Shown piece by piece: positions 15,845 to 24,840 of a stretch of 46,994 bases of DNA (positions are counted from its first letter, which is position 1; each line of letters begins with the position of its first letter). Source of the stretch: Actinomycetes bacterium (GTDB lineage Bacteria > Actinomycetota > Actinomycetes > JAHEKZ01); contig JAJAYZ010000052.1 in the NCBI GenBank assembly GCA_027118455.1, positions 1 to 46,994 of the forward strand, read 5' to 3'. The notes beneath the pieces were generated by a model. The model was not told the origin of the DNA and searched no databases. It saw nothing but the letters and a program-made list of their open reading frames with translations. Position numbers and translations under genes: made by a program.

Positions 15845-16111
15845 GACGCGTTGGAGTCGCAGTGGCGCATCCAGGAAGCTCCGATCGCAGATGCGTTGCA
15901 GCCGGGGCTGACCGCCGAAGCCGTTGATGAGCTCTTCGCGGCACGCGGCCTTGTCGCGCCCCTTGAGTACAAACTTCTCTGAGGGTGGCACGACGGGGCT
16001 CTTGGACGGTCGGCCGGACCAGGCTCGTTCGAATTCTGCTCGCTGGCCAAGACTGCCCAGATTTGCGCCGAATTGGCACGCGTCATGGATGCCGCTACTA
16101 ACGGAAGAGTC
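15845..16111 (-). pseudogene. Coding-like stretch upstream of PolB in a different frame
   Basis: From a stop at 16112-16114 the minus frame reads about 85 protein-like residues with G/C-rich third positions, including EKFVLKGRDKAACREELING and RLQRICDRSFLDAPLRL, then degenerates into S/R/P-rich sequence around 15850. The polymerase frame becomes protein-like at about that point (AHTILTPKESQTATK). This suggests an N-terminal extension or small upstream gene separated from the polymerase by a frame change. GTG 15991 is a possible start. No family recognised. Part of the same DNA also reads protein-like on the plus strand, so the call is weak. Confidence 0.3.
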
Positions 16112-16170
16112 TCATCCCTTGTTCGTCGATCCCGAGCGACTCGACCAGAGCGGGTCAAGCCCCCGTGTGA

Positions 16171-16356
16171 GTGCTTGACTTTCACTGGAACAACTACCAC
16201 CTCGACCGCGCCGTGTCGGTCGCACAGGTCATCCGGATGTGGGCATCGATCATTGAACAGGGATGGTGCCGGATTGAAGCGCAGAAGGCCGGGCTCGAAT
16301 GGGTCACTGACTCGAAAGCCATCCCACTCTTCATTCGCAGGACAGATCTGATCTAG
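16171..16356 (+). CDS. Possible small protein, 61 residues
   Basis: GTG 16171 opens a 61-codon frame (VLDFHWNNYHLDRAVSVAQV, later GLEWVTDSKAIPLFIRRTDL) whose composition is protein-like, with few arginine or proline runs. It ends in a short repeat, CTAGCTAGCTAG at 16353-16364. No domain recognised and no strong ribosome site. It could be the tail of a decayed gene that began further left on the plus strand. Confidence 0.25.
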   Translation: MLDFHWNNYHLDRAVSVAQVIRMWASIIEQGWCRIEAQKAGLEWVTDSKAIPLFIRRTDLI

Positions 16357-16429
16357 CTAGCTAGTTCCACCTGTGAGCACCCCCGACAGTGTCGTTTCCA
16401 GCCACGCGTCGAACGCTGACGACTGCTCG

Positions 16430-16843
16430 CTAGGAGGTGAGGGCATCACGAATCGAGCCAATCGCAGCTTGCTCGACCTCCTCACCTTCGGGGGCAGCGC
16501 CAGAGACGCGCTGGGCGAGGGCCAGGACGAGCTCGCGGTAGGCGGCGAGGTCTTCGGCGGTCAGCATCCCAACGGAAGAGCGAAGCGCAGCCAGCGTGCC
16601 TTCCTTGAGCTCGTCCGGCGACGTGTTGACCTTCCAGCCGCTGCCGTGTGTGCCGGCTAGCTCGCGTGCGAGCTGACTGGTGCCGTCCCGGGACTGGGTG
16701 GCGAGGAACTTCGCCAAGGCCCCGGTCTCCTTGAATGTGGAGGTGAACCCGCGCTCGCTGATGGAGACCAGCATGCCCGCGCCAGTCAGTCCTCTGTGCA
16801 GGGTGTTCCACTCGTCTTCGGCGAAGTCAGTCTTGGCAGCCAT
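16430..16843 (-). CDS. Conserved hypothetical protein, 137 residues
   Basis: A soluble, mostly alpha-helical acidic protein without signal peptide or membrane segment. It begins MAAKTDFAEDEWNTLHRGLT, with ATG 16843 preceded by AGGAGCACCC. The pattern (EDEW near the start, GAGMLVSISERGF, LAKFLATQ, GTLAALRSS, AYRELVLALAQRV) resembles a widespread actinobacterial hypothetical family I cannot name. No catalytic residues are evident. It is divergent from the arsenate-reductase gene across a 186-base gap. Confidence 0.7.
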   Translation of the reverse strand: MAAKTDFAEDEWNTLHRGLTGAGMLVSISERGFTSTFKETGALAKFLATQSRDGTSQLARELAGTHGSGWKVNTSPDELKEGTLAALRSSVGMLTAEDLAAYRELVLALAQRVSGAAPEGEEVEQAAIGSIRDALTS

Positions 16844-17029
16844 GGGTGCTCCTCGTGGTCCTCATCGCGGGACACGGCCCGCATGCGGCGTCGTGCGGTG
16901 TTGGTGGCTTCACCGTACCCACTCGTCTCCACGGCCGGTTGCCCCGGCGTCCGGAGCCGCCCAGTGGTGGTTCACGTGATGTTCACTGAGATTGGGCAAG
17001 GTGGAGCGTCACCTGCGGAAAGAACGCTG

Positions 17030-17470
17030 ATGCTCCGAGATGGCCAAGACCCAGATGCCGACGTACCGACGGTGCTCTTCCTGTGTGTCCACAACGCAGG
17101 CAGGTCCCAGATGGCGATGGGGTTCTTTCGCCACTACGCCGGTGGTCGGGCGGCGGTCTGGTCGGGTGGGTCTGAGCCGGCCAGCGACGTCAACCCATCT
17201 GCGGTCACTGCCATGACTGAGGTCGGTATTGATATCTCGGTCGCGACGCCCCAGGTGTGGACCGACGAGATTGTTCGCGCCGCTGACGTCGTAGTCACGA
17301 TGGGCTGTGGAGATACCTGTCCGATGTTCCCAGGCAAGCGATACCTGGACTGGGTCCTGGACGATCCAGCTGGCCAAGGGGTCGACGCGGTACGCCCCAT
17401 TCGCGACGAGATCAACGGCCGCGTGCGTGCGTTGCTGGACGAACTGGGCGTCCCCGCCGCGACCTCCTAG
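17030..17470 (+). CDS. arsC: Arsenate reductase, low-molecular-weight phosphatase family
   Basis: 146 residues from ATG 17030, chosen because GGAAAGA lies about eight bases upstream and the protein then begins close to the fold; ATG 16979 is an alternative. The CX5R phosphate loop is CVHNAGR, followed by the SQMA typical of ArsC-type members. A second cysteine region, MGCGDTCPMFPGKRYLDW, and the closing DPAGQ and RPIRDEI blocks match arsenate reductases rather than protein tyrosine phosphatases. In actinobacteria these commonly work with mycothiol and mycoredoxin. No ars regulator or efflux pump is adjacent. It converges on the flavodoxin gene with 3 bases between stops. Confidence 0.85.
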   Translation: MLRDGQDPDADVPTVLFLCVHNAGRSQMAMGFFRHYAGGRAAVWSGGSEPASDVNPSAVTAMTEVGIDISVATPQVWTDEIVRAADVVVTMGCGDTCPMFPGKRYLDWVLDDPAGQGVDAVRPIRDEINGRVRALLDELGVPAATS

Positions 17471-17473
17471 ATC

Positions 17474-17974
17474 TCAAGCCACTGCAAGACTTTCACCCCA
17501 GGCCCGCGCACGTTCGAGTTCGCCGTCGAGCAGATTGCCGGTCGTCCCGGCGACGAGGAAGCTCTCGGGATCGGCCAGTTTCTTGAAGCCGCGGTGGCGC
17601 AACTTGCGCTCGGCTGCTTTGGCAGCTGAGCCCGGCAGATGCGGCTTGGCAACCTTCGTGTCGAAGGCGGCCGTTGGCAGCCCTTCGTGTGTCACCACCC
17701 CGGCGATCCATTCGCGAAGCCCGATGTGTTCAGCGGCTTGTGGGTCGGCGCCTTGCTCGACGGCCGACTGACGTGTCGACGGACGGCTCATCCCGAATGC
17801 GTGCGTGGGACCGCCGACCACGACGAGATCGATTTCATCGGGAATCTCGAGCGGAGCATCGCCGACGTCGACCAGCGTGACGTCCACACTCGAACGTAGG
17901 CCGGTGGCGACTGCTTCCGCGACGTCGTGGGTGTTGCCAAACATCGATTCGTACACGACCAAGACTTTCTGCAT
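17474..17974 (-). CDS. Flavodoxin family protein
   Basis: 166 residues. The FMN phosphate-binding loop is YESMFGNTHDVAEAV at residues 8-22 and the second FMN contact region is VVVGGPTHAFGMSRP near residue 51, as in stand-alone flavodoxin-like domains. It presumably carries electrons or acts as a flavin reductase in the cytoplasm. ATG 17974 has GGAAGGAACC just upstream. It is longer at the C-terminus than a minimal flavodoxin, with a basic helix (AERKLRHRGFKKL). The partner is unknown. Confidence 0.85.
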   Translation of the reverse strand: MQKVLVVYESMFGNTHDVAEAVATGLRSSVDVTLVDVGDAPLEIPDEIDLVVVGGPTHAFGMSRPSTRQSAVEQGADPQAAEHIGLREWIAGVVTHEGLPTAAFDTKVAKPHLPGSAAKAAERKLRHRGFKKLADPESFLVAGTTGNLLDGELERARAWGESLAVA

Positions 17975-18281
17975 GGCTGGTTCCTTCCCTTTCCGTCCCC
18001 ATTGTTTGCGCTCCCCTCAAGCGTGGTGCGCCGAGCGTCCGTCGACCAGAGGCCATGGTCCCGACTCGCGGCCAGACTCTGCCCTGTGAGTCTTCGCCGG
18101 AAGCCCCCAGAAGGTAAGGATGCGGCGGGGGACTGCTCCTGGGGCTCGCCAACCTGACCATGCTGACCGGTCGACGCTCGCCCGGCGAACATCTTGACAG
18201 CGACGGAGTCGGTGGGTGAGTCCTTGCACCGCGCGCTCGTTCGAGCCGAGCAACTACAAGCCGGCCCGTCGGTCGATGGTT
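17975..18281. other. Intergenic, no gene seen
   Basis: About 300 bases upstream of the flavodoxin gene and downstream of the small membrane protein, both minus strand. Open frames here are short and without recognisable composition. A flavodoxin promoter is expected near 17980-18040, but no confident hexamers were identified. Confidence 0.5.
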
Positions 18282-18458
18282 CTAACTAGTTGAGTCGCTG
18301 CGCCTGCTGAAGATAGTGGCGACTGCTGCAGCAATCACGGCGATTCCGAGTGCGATCAAGATCCCCTTCATGACCCCATGGCTTGGGCCATCATCGAACT
18401 GGGCGAGATCTGGGGACTCGATGATCTCGAGGACGTCAGTAGCGGTGGTCTGGCTCAT
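18282..18458 (-). CDS. Small single-span membrane protein, 58 residues
   Basis: Begins MSQTTATDVLEIIESPDLAQ and has one membrane helix, GILIALGIAVIAAAVATIF, at about residues 32-50, then a positively charged tail RRSDSTS, so the C-terminus probably faces the cytoplasm. Stop TAG at 18282-18284. It lies just upstream of, and divergent from, glutamate decarboxylase. No family recognised. Codon use and the N-out/C-in charge pattern support a real gene. Confidence 0.6.
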   Translation of the reverse strand: MSQTTATDVLEIIESPDLAQFDDGPSHGVMKGILIALGIAVIAAAVATIFSRRSDSTS

Positions 18459-18684
18459 GGTGGTGCCCCGTTCTCATGGGTTCGGTCACTGCCAACCTAC
18501 GTCGATTGAAGTAACTCCGAAAGGGTCCTTCGGCTGGGCTTTGAAATGTTCAGGCGCCCGTCCCCCGATGGAGAACCATTGGTCCCATCTGAAGGTACTC
18601 AAGGATCGTTCTCGTGACTAGGGTCAGGGCGTTGGCCCGGCACCTGACGCCGCAAGAGCAACAACGAGAACCGAAGGGTCAGCC

Positions 18685-20079
18685 ATGCTGCATGAACGGC
18701 ACCGCATCTGCGATAAGGGCGTCGACGAGATCTTTGCCTCATCTGATGTCTCGGTGGTTCTCCCGAAGTACCAGCTTCCCGACCATGAGCAGAACCCTCG
18801 ACACACCTATCGGCTCGTGGCCGACGAGTTGATGCTGGACGGCAACTCTAGGCAGAACCTCGCCACGTTCTGTCAGACGTGGCTGGAGCCGGAGGTTCAC
18901 GAGCTGATGGACCTGACCATGGATAAGAATATGGTCGACAAGGATGAGTACCCGCAGACTGCTGAGCTCGAAGAGCGATGCGTGCACATGCTCGCTGGAC
19001 TCTGGAACTCACCAGCCACCGACAACTCGATCGGAACGTCGACGACGGGCTCGAGCGAAGCAGCGCTGCTCGGTGGAATGGCGCTGCTCTGGAACTGGCG
19101 AGCCAGACGTCGGACGGAGGGCAAGCCGACCGATCGGCCCAACCTGGTGACCGGTCCCGTTCAGGTCTGTTGGCACAAGTTCGCTCGCTACTGGGACGTC
19201 GAGCTCAGAGAGATCCCCATGGAAGGGGATCGACTCATCATGACGCCTAAAGAGGTTCTCAAGCGGGTGGACGAGACCACCATCGGCGTGGTGCCAACGC
19301 TGGGCGTCACTTTCACCGGCGACTTCGAACCAGTCGAGGAGGTACATCGCGCGCTTGACCGGCTGCAGGCTGAGTCCGGGCTCGACGTTCCAATGCATGT
19401 CGATGGAGCCAGCGGTGCCTTTCTCGCACCGTTCACGGCACCGAACCTGACTTGGGACTTTCGCCTTCCGAGGGTCAAGTCCATCAACGCGTCTGGCCAC
19501 AAGTTCGGCCTTGCGCCGCTCGGCGTCGGATGGATTGTGTGGCGGACCAAGGAAGACCTGCCCAAGGAACTGATTTTCGACGTCAACTACCTCGGCGGGA
19601 ACATGCCGACCTTCGCGCTGAACTTCTCACGTCCGGGGGGCCAGATCGTAGTGCAGTACTACAACCTCTTGCGTCTCGGTCACGAGGGGTATCGCAAGAT
19701 TCACCAGCGGTGCTACGACATTGCGATGTATCTCGCGGAGGAGATCGACCAGCTTGGCCCCTTCGAGATCTTGAGCAATGGCGATCCGCACAAGGGAATC
19801 CCAGCGATCTCCTGGAAGCTGAAGGAGGGTGTCGACCACGGGTTCACGCTCTTCGACCTCGCTGACCGGTTACGCGCGAAAGGTTGGCAGGTGCCTGCCT
19901 ACACGATGCCGGCAAACCGCGAGGACCTGGCAGTCCAGCGCATTCTGGTGCGCCATGGATTCAGCCGCGATCTCGCAAGCCTGCTCATGGACGACTACCG
20001 ATCTGCGCTGGGCCACTTCGGCCGGCACCCGATCGCAGAACCCATGACCGAGGCCGAGGCCGGGGGCTTCACTCACTAG
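18685..20079 (+). CDS. gadB: Glutamate decarboxylase
   Basis: A 464-residue PLP enzyme that converts glutamate to GABA and CO2, consuming a proton. The PLP-binding lysine is in [10 protein letters not shown] near residue 272. [14 protein letters not shown] near residue 115 and [14 protein letters not shown] near residue 240 are the substrate and cofactor regions of the GadB group. Length matches the E. coli enzyme (466). The C-terminus ends GFTH; in E. coli the penultimate histidine inhibits the enzyme at neutral pH, so the terminal histidine here may act similarly (inference). ATG 18685 has AAGGG upstream. No GadC-type antiporter is nearby; the convergent MFS gene is broken and its 3' end overlaps this gene by 11 bases. 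Confidence 0.92.
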   Translation: MLHERHRICDKGVDEIFASSDVSVVLPKYQLPDHEQNPRHTYRLVADELMLDGNSRQNLATFCQTWLEPEVHELMDLTMDKNMVDKDEYPQTAELEERCVHMLAGLWNSPATDNSIGTSTTGSSEAALLGGMALLWNWRARRRTEGKPTDRPNLVTGPVQVCWHKFARYWDVELREIPMEGDRLIMTPKEVLKRVDETTIGVVPTLGVTFTGDFEPVEEVHRALDRLQAESGLDVPMHVDGASGAFLAPFTAPNLTWDFRLPRVKSINASGHKFGLAPLGVGWIVWRTKEDLPKELIFDVNYLGGNMPTFALNFSRPGGQIVVQYYNLLRLGHEGYRKIHQRCYDIAMYLAEEIDQLGPFEILSNGDPHKGIPAISWKLKEGVDHGFTLFDLADRLRAKGWQVPAYTMPANREDLAVQRILVRHGFSRDLASLLMDDYRSALGHFGRHPIAEPMTEAEAGGFTH

Positions 20080-21640
20080 GTACGGAGTCGGCCTCCAGGT
20101 AGGAAGCGATCAAGGCATTATCGGCGTCCTTCAGCGGGAACTTCCAGGCGACGAAGGCCGCCCCGAGAAGCACCGCGATGATGCCAGCCGGCTGGGCTTA
20201 TTGGTCGCTCTGAAGGAAGGACTTCCGAACTGCATCGATGATGTCTTGGGGGTACTTCGGGTACTGGGCGGCAACTGCTTCAGCCCCGTCGAGCGACTTG
20301 GTGAGCTGAGCTTGGGTAGACGCTGTGATCTGGTTTGCGTCTGGTGAGCCGCCCATGGCGGCAGTTGCCGCTGCTGCCTAGCCGGCCGTCAGCAGAGCGC
20401 CGAAGATCGATTGCATCAAGGCTCCGCCGAGGTCACGCTGCAAGTCAGCGGTGCCAGATGCCATGCCGACGCGCCGTACTGGTACCGAGCCGGTCAAGGA
20501 GTGTGAGGCAGGTGTCCCCGCGAACCCGACACCTGCTCCCATAAAGGCCCAGCCCAAAGCGATCACCCAGTACTTCGAGCTCTGTCCAGAGCAACAGCAT
20601 CGTCAGAAACCTGAGAACAACGAACACGTATCCGACCAGCAGTGTGAAGCGCGACCCGTGCGAGTCCAAAAGCTTGGCTGACCTTGGTGCAATCAGAACC
20701 ATGAACACAACGGCAGGAAGGATCGCAGCGCCGGCCTCAAGAGTGTCGTAGCCAAGGACGTTCTGGAGGTACTGCTGACCGATGGACATTGCCCCCCATG
20801 AGCGATCCGAAGACCACGATCCCGGCGACCGCAGCGAGCCAGAATGTCGGGCGAGCCGCGACCGTGAGGTCATACAGCGGATTGGGAGCACGGCATTGCC
20901 GAAACCAGAAGGCGACGAGCGCCGGCATGGAGATGAGGGCCAGACCCAGGGCAAGGGTTGCGGCGTCTGGGACGACTGCAAAGTTGATAGCGAGCGCCAG
21001 TCCACCGACCGTGAAGATCGATAGGAGGCCGCCAAGGTTGTCGACAGCCTCGGTACCCTCATTGATGTGCGAGGGCACCAGCCGCCAGGACATCACGAAG
21101 GCGACGACCGCCAGCGGGAGGGTGACCAAGAGGACCGAGCCCCACCAGAAGTATTCGAGCATGATTCCGGAGGTCAGCGGTCCGAGGGCGCTGATTGCAC
21201 CACCAAGCGCTGACCAGAGTGCGATCGTCTGGGTGCGCTCAGAGCCGGCCCACAGAGCGGTGATCAGGGCGAGAGTCGTGGGATAGGCCATGCCAGCCGC
21301 CACGCCGCCGAGGACACGGGTTCCGATCAGGACCTCGATGGCAGGCGCATAGGCGGCCAACAGGCACACGAGCACGGACAGCGCCACACCTAGAAGCAAC
21401 ATCATCTTGCGACCGTGCCGGTCACCCAGAGCACCGAGATAAAGCACAGATGCGGCTAGTCCAAGCGAGTACCCAACGGCGACGAGATTGAGCTGTGTCT
21501 GACTGCCGTCGAAGGCTTGACCGATAGATGGCAGCGTGACGTTGGCCACAGCCAAGTTCAGGTTGGCGGCCGCGGCACCGCGAATCAGGGCGGCGAGCAC
21601 CAGGCCGGCACGGCCGGTGTGTTCGAGCCTGACGATGACC
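20069..21640 (-). pseudogene. MFS (DHA2-type) exporter pseudogene
   Basis: A drug-exporter-like MFS protein can be followed on the minus strand through three frames. The first half is intact (LAVANVTLPSIGQAF, GALGDRHGRKMM as motif A, RVLGGVAAGMAYPTT). The frame then breaks at a run of six G (plus-strand C6, 20792-20797): one fewer G would give MGAMSIGQQYLQNVLGYDTL. A second break lies near 20580-20600, before [17 protein letters not shown]. Two in-frame stops follow, TAG in LLTAG-stop-AAAAT (20378-20380) and TAA in LQSDQ-stop-AQPAG near 20200. The frame ends at TGA 20069-20071 inside gadB. Four lesions make reading error alone unlikely. The true N-terminus is unclear. Confidence 0.85.
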
Positions 21641-21706
21641 GAGCTGACGACATCGACTACGACGAGATCGCTCACCACGCGGGAGTCGTGCGACGTGAGT
21701 CCACCA

Positions 21707-21769
21707 ATGCACTCTTCGGCCCTGACCGACGAGGAGTTTGCAGCCCAGAAGGCCAAGCTGCTCGGCTGA
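21707..21769 (+). pseudogene. Remnant of a SHOCT-domain C-terminus
   Basis: The last 20 codons before TGA 21769 read MHSSALTDEEFAAQKAKLLG, matching the end of the SHOCT oligomerisation motif found at the C-terminus of many short bacterial proteins. Nothing convincing precedes it in frame: the DNA upstream is the antisense of the MFS pseudogene's start. Best read as the tail of a deleted gene left at a rearrangement junction. Confidence 0.5.
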
Positions 21770-21822
21770 CCTTCCTGTGGCGGTGGTTGTCCCGTGCGGC
21801 TGTCGCTGACAAGGTGGTCATC

Positions 21823-23628
21823 ATGACGAGTGATGAAACACCCCGGTGGGAGCAGCGACTTCGGGCACCACAGATCCCACCGTGGACGTTGCTCGGTAGC
21901 GCAGCGGTCTGGCCACGCGACGCGTCTTCCACGGCCCTCGTCATGGCAAACCTCAGCGGACGCGTTGAGGCCCATGTCTACGAGCCCGGCGATGAACCGT
22001 CGCCGCTGACCCAGGTCACCGACCGACCACAAGGCACGTTGGGTGCAGCGATGACTCCCGACGGTGTGGCGGTTCTCTGGTTCGACGACACAGGAGGCAA
22101 CGAAGTCGGGCGCTGGGTACGGCAGCCGCTGGACGGCGGTGCCTCAACGGTGCTCGCCGCCGACCTCCCCTCCGGTTTCATGGCTGGGATCGCGCCGACG
22201 TCTGATGGCGGTGGTGTTGTGGGGTACCTCGGCGAGAGCGGGATGACGATCATCTCGGCTGATCCCACGGGTGCCGCACATGTTGTGATCGAGTTTCCGG
22301 ACGCGGGGCAGGTTGTGACCACCGATGGTGATGAGCAGCACGTCTTGGTAGCTGTTGCCCCTGGTGGCGACTGGCAACGCATGGGAACGCGGGTGATTCG
22401 ACTGACTGATGGGGTGACCACGGCCGAGCGGTTCAACGCCAGGGGAGAGCTGTTGCCCGTTGGATTCGACCCGGCGGATGCGTCGCGGGTGCTGGTGGTC
22501 GACAACAGCGGCGGACAGCCGCGTCCGGCCCTGTGGAACCTTGCCGAGGACCAGTTGCAGGAGCTGTCGATCGACGTTGACGGTGACATCGAGGCGAGCT
22601 GGTATCCGGACGGTTCCGCGCTGCTGGTGACAGCCCTGCACGATGCGCGCCACACGTTGCACCGGTTCGAGCTCGCCAGCGGTGAGCTGACAGGGATCCC
22701 CACACCCACCGGTTGCATCGGCGCCGCATCCGCGCGACCGAACGGTGAGGTGCACGCTCTGGTGTCCAACGCCGCGACACCGCCCATGGCTTATCGGCTC
22801 GTCGGAGGAGACGCCCAACCCCTAGTGGAACTCCCGGGCCCGCTTCCTCCCTCGTCGACTCCCGTCGAAGATCTCTTCGTGGAAGGCCCTGGTGGGACGG
22901 TTCACGCTTTGCTCCGACTCCCCGAGAACGCGAGCGAGCCGCTGCCGATGGTCGTCGCAGTGCACGGAGGTCCGACCTTCCAGGACTACGACCTCTGGAA
23001 CACGACGGCAGCGTCGTACGTCGACCTGGGCTATGCGGTGCTGAGCGTCAACTATCGGGGGTCGACGGGGTATGGGGCTGCGTGGCGCGAAGCCTTGCAC
23101 CGACGGCTTGGGTTCATCGAGCTGGAGGACATCACCGCAGTTGTCGACCATCTGGTGGGCGAGGGGGTGGTGGATGCCGAACGACTGTCGATCGCGGGAG
23201 GGTCGTGGGGTGGCTTCCTCACGTTAATGGCGGTCGGGACGCAACCGGACCGTTGGCGTTCGGGGATCGCGCTCGTCCCGGTCGCCGACCAGGCGAAGTG
23301 CGCCGAGGTCTCACCGCGCTTCATGCAGAGCTACCTTGAGTCGCTCTTCGGCGGGACGATCACGGAGATCCCCGAGGTCTTCGAGACATCGTCACCGATC
23401 GCCTACGTAGCCGACGTCCGTGCCCCGCTCTTCGTCAGCGCGGGGGTGAACGACCCACGGTGCCCGGTCGAGCAGGTCGACACCTACGTTGAGGCACTTC
23501 GCGCGGCAGGAGGTGATGTGCACTACCACCGCATCGACACCGGTCACGCCGTCCCCGACGTCGACACCATGGTGGACGAGCTAGCGCTCTTCCTCGACTT
23601 CCTGGTGCGCACCAACCCGCCAGGGTGA
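21823..23628 (+). CDS. S9 family serine peptidase (prolyl oligopeptidase type)
   Basis: About 601 residues from ATG 21823 (MTSDETPRWEQRL, AAGGTGG upstream); the open frame extends left to 21517 but that part overlaps other remnants. An N-terminal seven-bladed propeller region covers roughly residues 20-340, followed by an alpha/beta hydrolase domain. The oxyanion stretch is VVAVHGGPTF, the nucleophile is in IAGGSWGG, the acid in AGVNDPRCP and the histidine in DTGHAVPD. No signal peptide, so it is cytoplasmic. These enzymes cleave short peptides, some being acylaminoacyl peptidases or hydrolases of amide antibiotics. Its neighbours do not suggest a substrate. Confidence 0.88.
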   Translation: MTSDETPRWEQRLRAPQIPPWTLLGSAAVWPRDASSTALVMANLSGRVEAHVYEPGDEPSPLTQVTDRPQGTLGAAMTPDGVAVLWFDDTGGNEVGRWVRQPLDGGASTVLAADLPSGFMAGIAPTSDGGGVVGYLGESGMTIISADPTGAAHVVIEFPDAGQVVTTDGDEQHVLVAVAPGGDWQRMGTRVIRLTDGVTTAERFNARGELLPVGFDPADASRVLVVDNSGGQPRPALWNLAEDQLQELSIDVDGDIEASWYPDGSALLVTALHDARHTLHRFELASGELTGIPTPTGCIGAASARPNGEVHALVSNAATPPMAYRLVGGDAQPLVELPGPLPPSSTPVEDLFVEGPGGTVHALLRLPENASEPLPMVVAVHGGPTFQDYDLWNTTAASYVDLGYAVLSVNYRGSTGYGAAWREALHRRLGFIELEDITAVVDHLVGEGVVDAERLSIAGGSWGGFLTLMAVGTQPDRWRSGIALVPVADQAKCAEVSPRFMQSYLESLFGGTITEIPEVFETSSPIAYVADVRAPLFVSAGVNDPRCPVEQVDTYVEALRAAGGDVHYHRIDTGHAVPDVDTMVDELALFLDFLVRTNPPG

Positions 23629-23680
23629 ACCCCGTCCTGACGAGCATCCCCATGGGTGCCACTTTCTCGCGTGGAGTGTG

Positions 23681-24814
23681 TCAGGACAGCAGGGTCTCGC
23701 CGGTGGCTGCGTCAAACAGATAGACCTTGCGGGTGTCGACGGACAACGTCAGCGTCTGACCGACGGCGACCAGCTCGTCAGGGCCGAGTCTGGCGATAAA
23801 GACTGACCCGGCGTCGACGATTGAAGGTGCGTCTTCGGCAAGGTGGTGCGTGGCGACTCCGATCGGTGGCGCATCGACCCCGAAGAAGATGTGGGACTCG
23901 GTGCCGAGATTCTCGACGGCGGCCACCTCGACCTCGACGGTGTGCTCGGCACCTCCAACGTTGAAGGCTTCAGGTCGAAGCCCGACGATCGCCGACTCTC
24001 GTCCCTTGAGCGCTGCCTGCTGAGTGTCAGTGATCGGAAGGGCGAACTGTCCGAACGTAAACATGCCGTCCGCGACGGCCGCCTGTGCGACGTTCATCGA
24101 GGGCGACCCGATGAAGGTGGCGACGAAGACGTTGGCCGGACGCCGGTAGAGCTCTTGGGGGTGGGCTACCTGTTGCAGGGTGCCGTCTTCGATGACCGCG
24201 ACCCGCTGCCCCAGGGTCATCGCCTCGACCTGATCGTGCGTGACGTAGACGGTCGTGACGCCTAGGCGCTTGTGCAGGTTGGTCAACTCGGCGCGCATCG
24301 AAACGCGCAGCTTGGCGTCGAGGTTGGAGAGCGGTTCGTCCATCAGGTAGGCAGTGGGCTCGCGAACAATTGCGCGCCCCATCGCGACGCGTTGCCGCTG
24401 ACCGCCGGAGAGCTGCCCCGGCTTGCGGTCGAGATATTCGTTGAGACCGAGCATCGTGGCGACGTCGTCGACCCGCTTTCTCATCTCAGCTTTCGGCGTG
24501 CGCCCGACTTTGAGTGAGAATCCAAGGTTGTCGCGGACCGACATGTGCGGGTACAGCGCATAGTTCTGGAAGACCATCGCCACGTCACGATCGCGTGGCG
24601 CTGCGCTGGTGACGTCGGCGTCTCCGATCAGGATGCGTCCGCTGGTGGTCTCCTCCAAGCCGGCGATCATGCGCAGTAGTGTCGACTTGCCGCAGCCGGA
24701 CGGACCGACCAGCACCATGAACTCGCCGGAGTTCACGGTCAGGTCGATACCCCGAACGGCGGTCGTGCCGTCCGGGTACACCTTGGTCACGTCCTCCAGG
24801 ACGATGGGTGCCAT
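23681..24814 (-). CDS. Sugar ABC transporter ATPase, MsmK/UgpC type
   Basis: 377 residues. Walker A GPSGCGKST, Q-loop FQNYALYPHMSVRDN, signature LSGGQRQR, Walker B with D-loop AYLMDEPLSNLDAKLR, H-loop YVTHDQVEAMTL, then a C-terminal MalK-like regulatory region with VGLRPEAFNV and ARLGPDELVAVG. This is the ATPase type that powers carbohydrate importers of the CUT1 class. The operon on the other strand has a binding protein and two permeases but no ATPase, so this divergent gene very likely completes that transporter. ATG 24814 is preferred over GTG 24820 because AGAGGTGG lies directly upstream. Confidence 0.9.
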   Translation of the reverse strand: MAPIVLEDVTKVYPDGTTAVRGIDLTVNSGEFMVLVGPSGCGKSTLLRMIAGLEETTSGRILIGDADVTSAAPRDRDVAMVFQNYALYPHMSVRDNLGFSLKVGRTPKAEMRKRVDDVATMLGLNEYLDRKPGQLSGGQRQRVAMGRAIVREPTAYLMDEPLSNLDAKLRVSMRAELTNLHKRLGVTTVYVTHDQVEAMTLGQRVAVIEDGTLQQVAHPQELYRRPANVFVATFIGSPSMNVAQAAVADGMFTFGQFALPITDTQQAALKGRESAIVGLRPEAFNVGGAEHTVEVEVAAVENLGTESHIFFGVDAPPIGVATHHLAEDAPSIVDAGSVFIARLGPDELVAVGQTLTLSVDTRKVYLFDAATGETLLS

Positions 24815-24840
24815 GGCCACCTCTTACCGGTCTCTGTGTT

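Noticed and set aside
12819..16111. Polymerase locus as a complete pipolin or prophage
   Set aside because: Integrase, relaxase, excisionase and structural genes are absent on both sides, and flanking genes are ordinary secreted and hypothetical proteins.
16353..16366. CTAGCTAGCTAG as an attachment site
   Set aside because: Simple four-base repeat; no matching second copy or integrase was found in the window.
21640..22032. MFS protein extended to 22032 on the minus strand
   Set aside because: This part is antisense to the S9 peptidase gene and has no membrane-helix character; homology begins near 21640.
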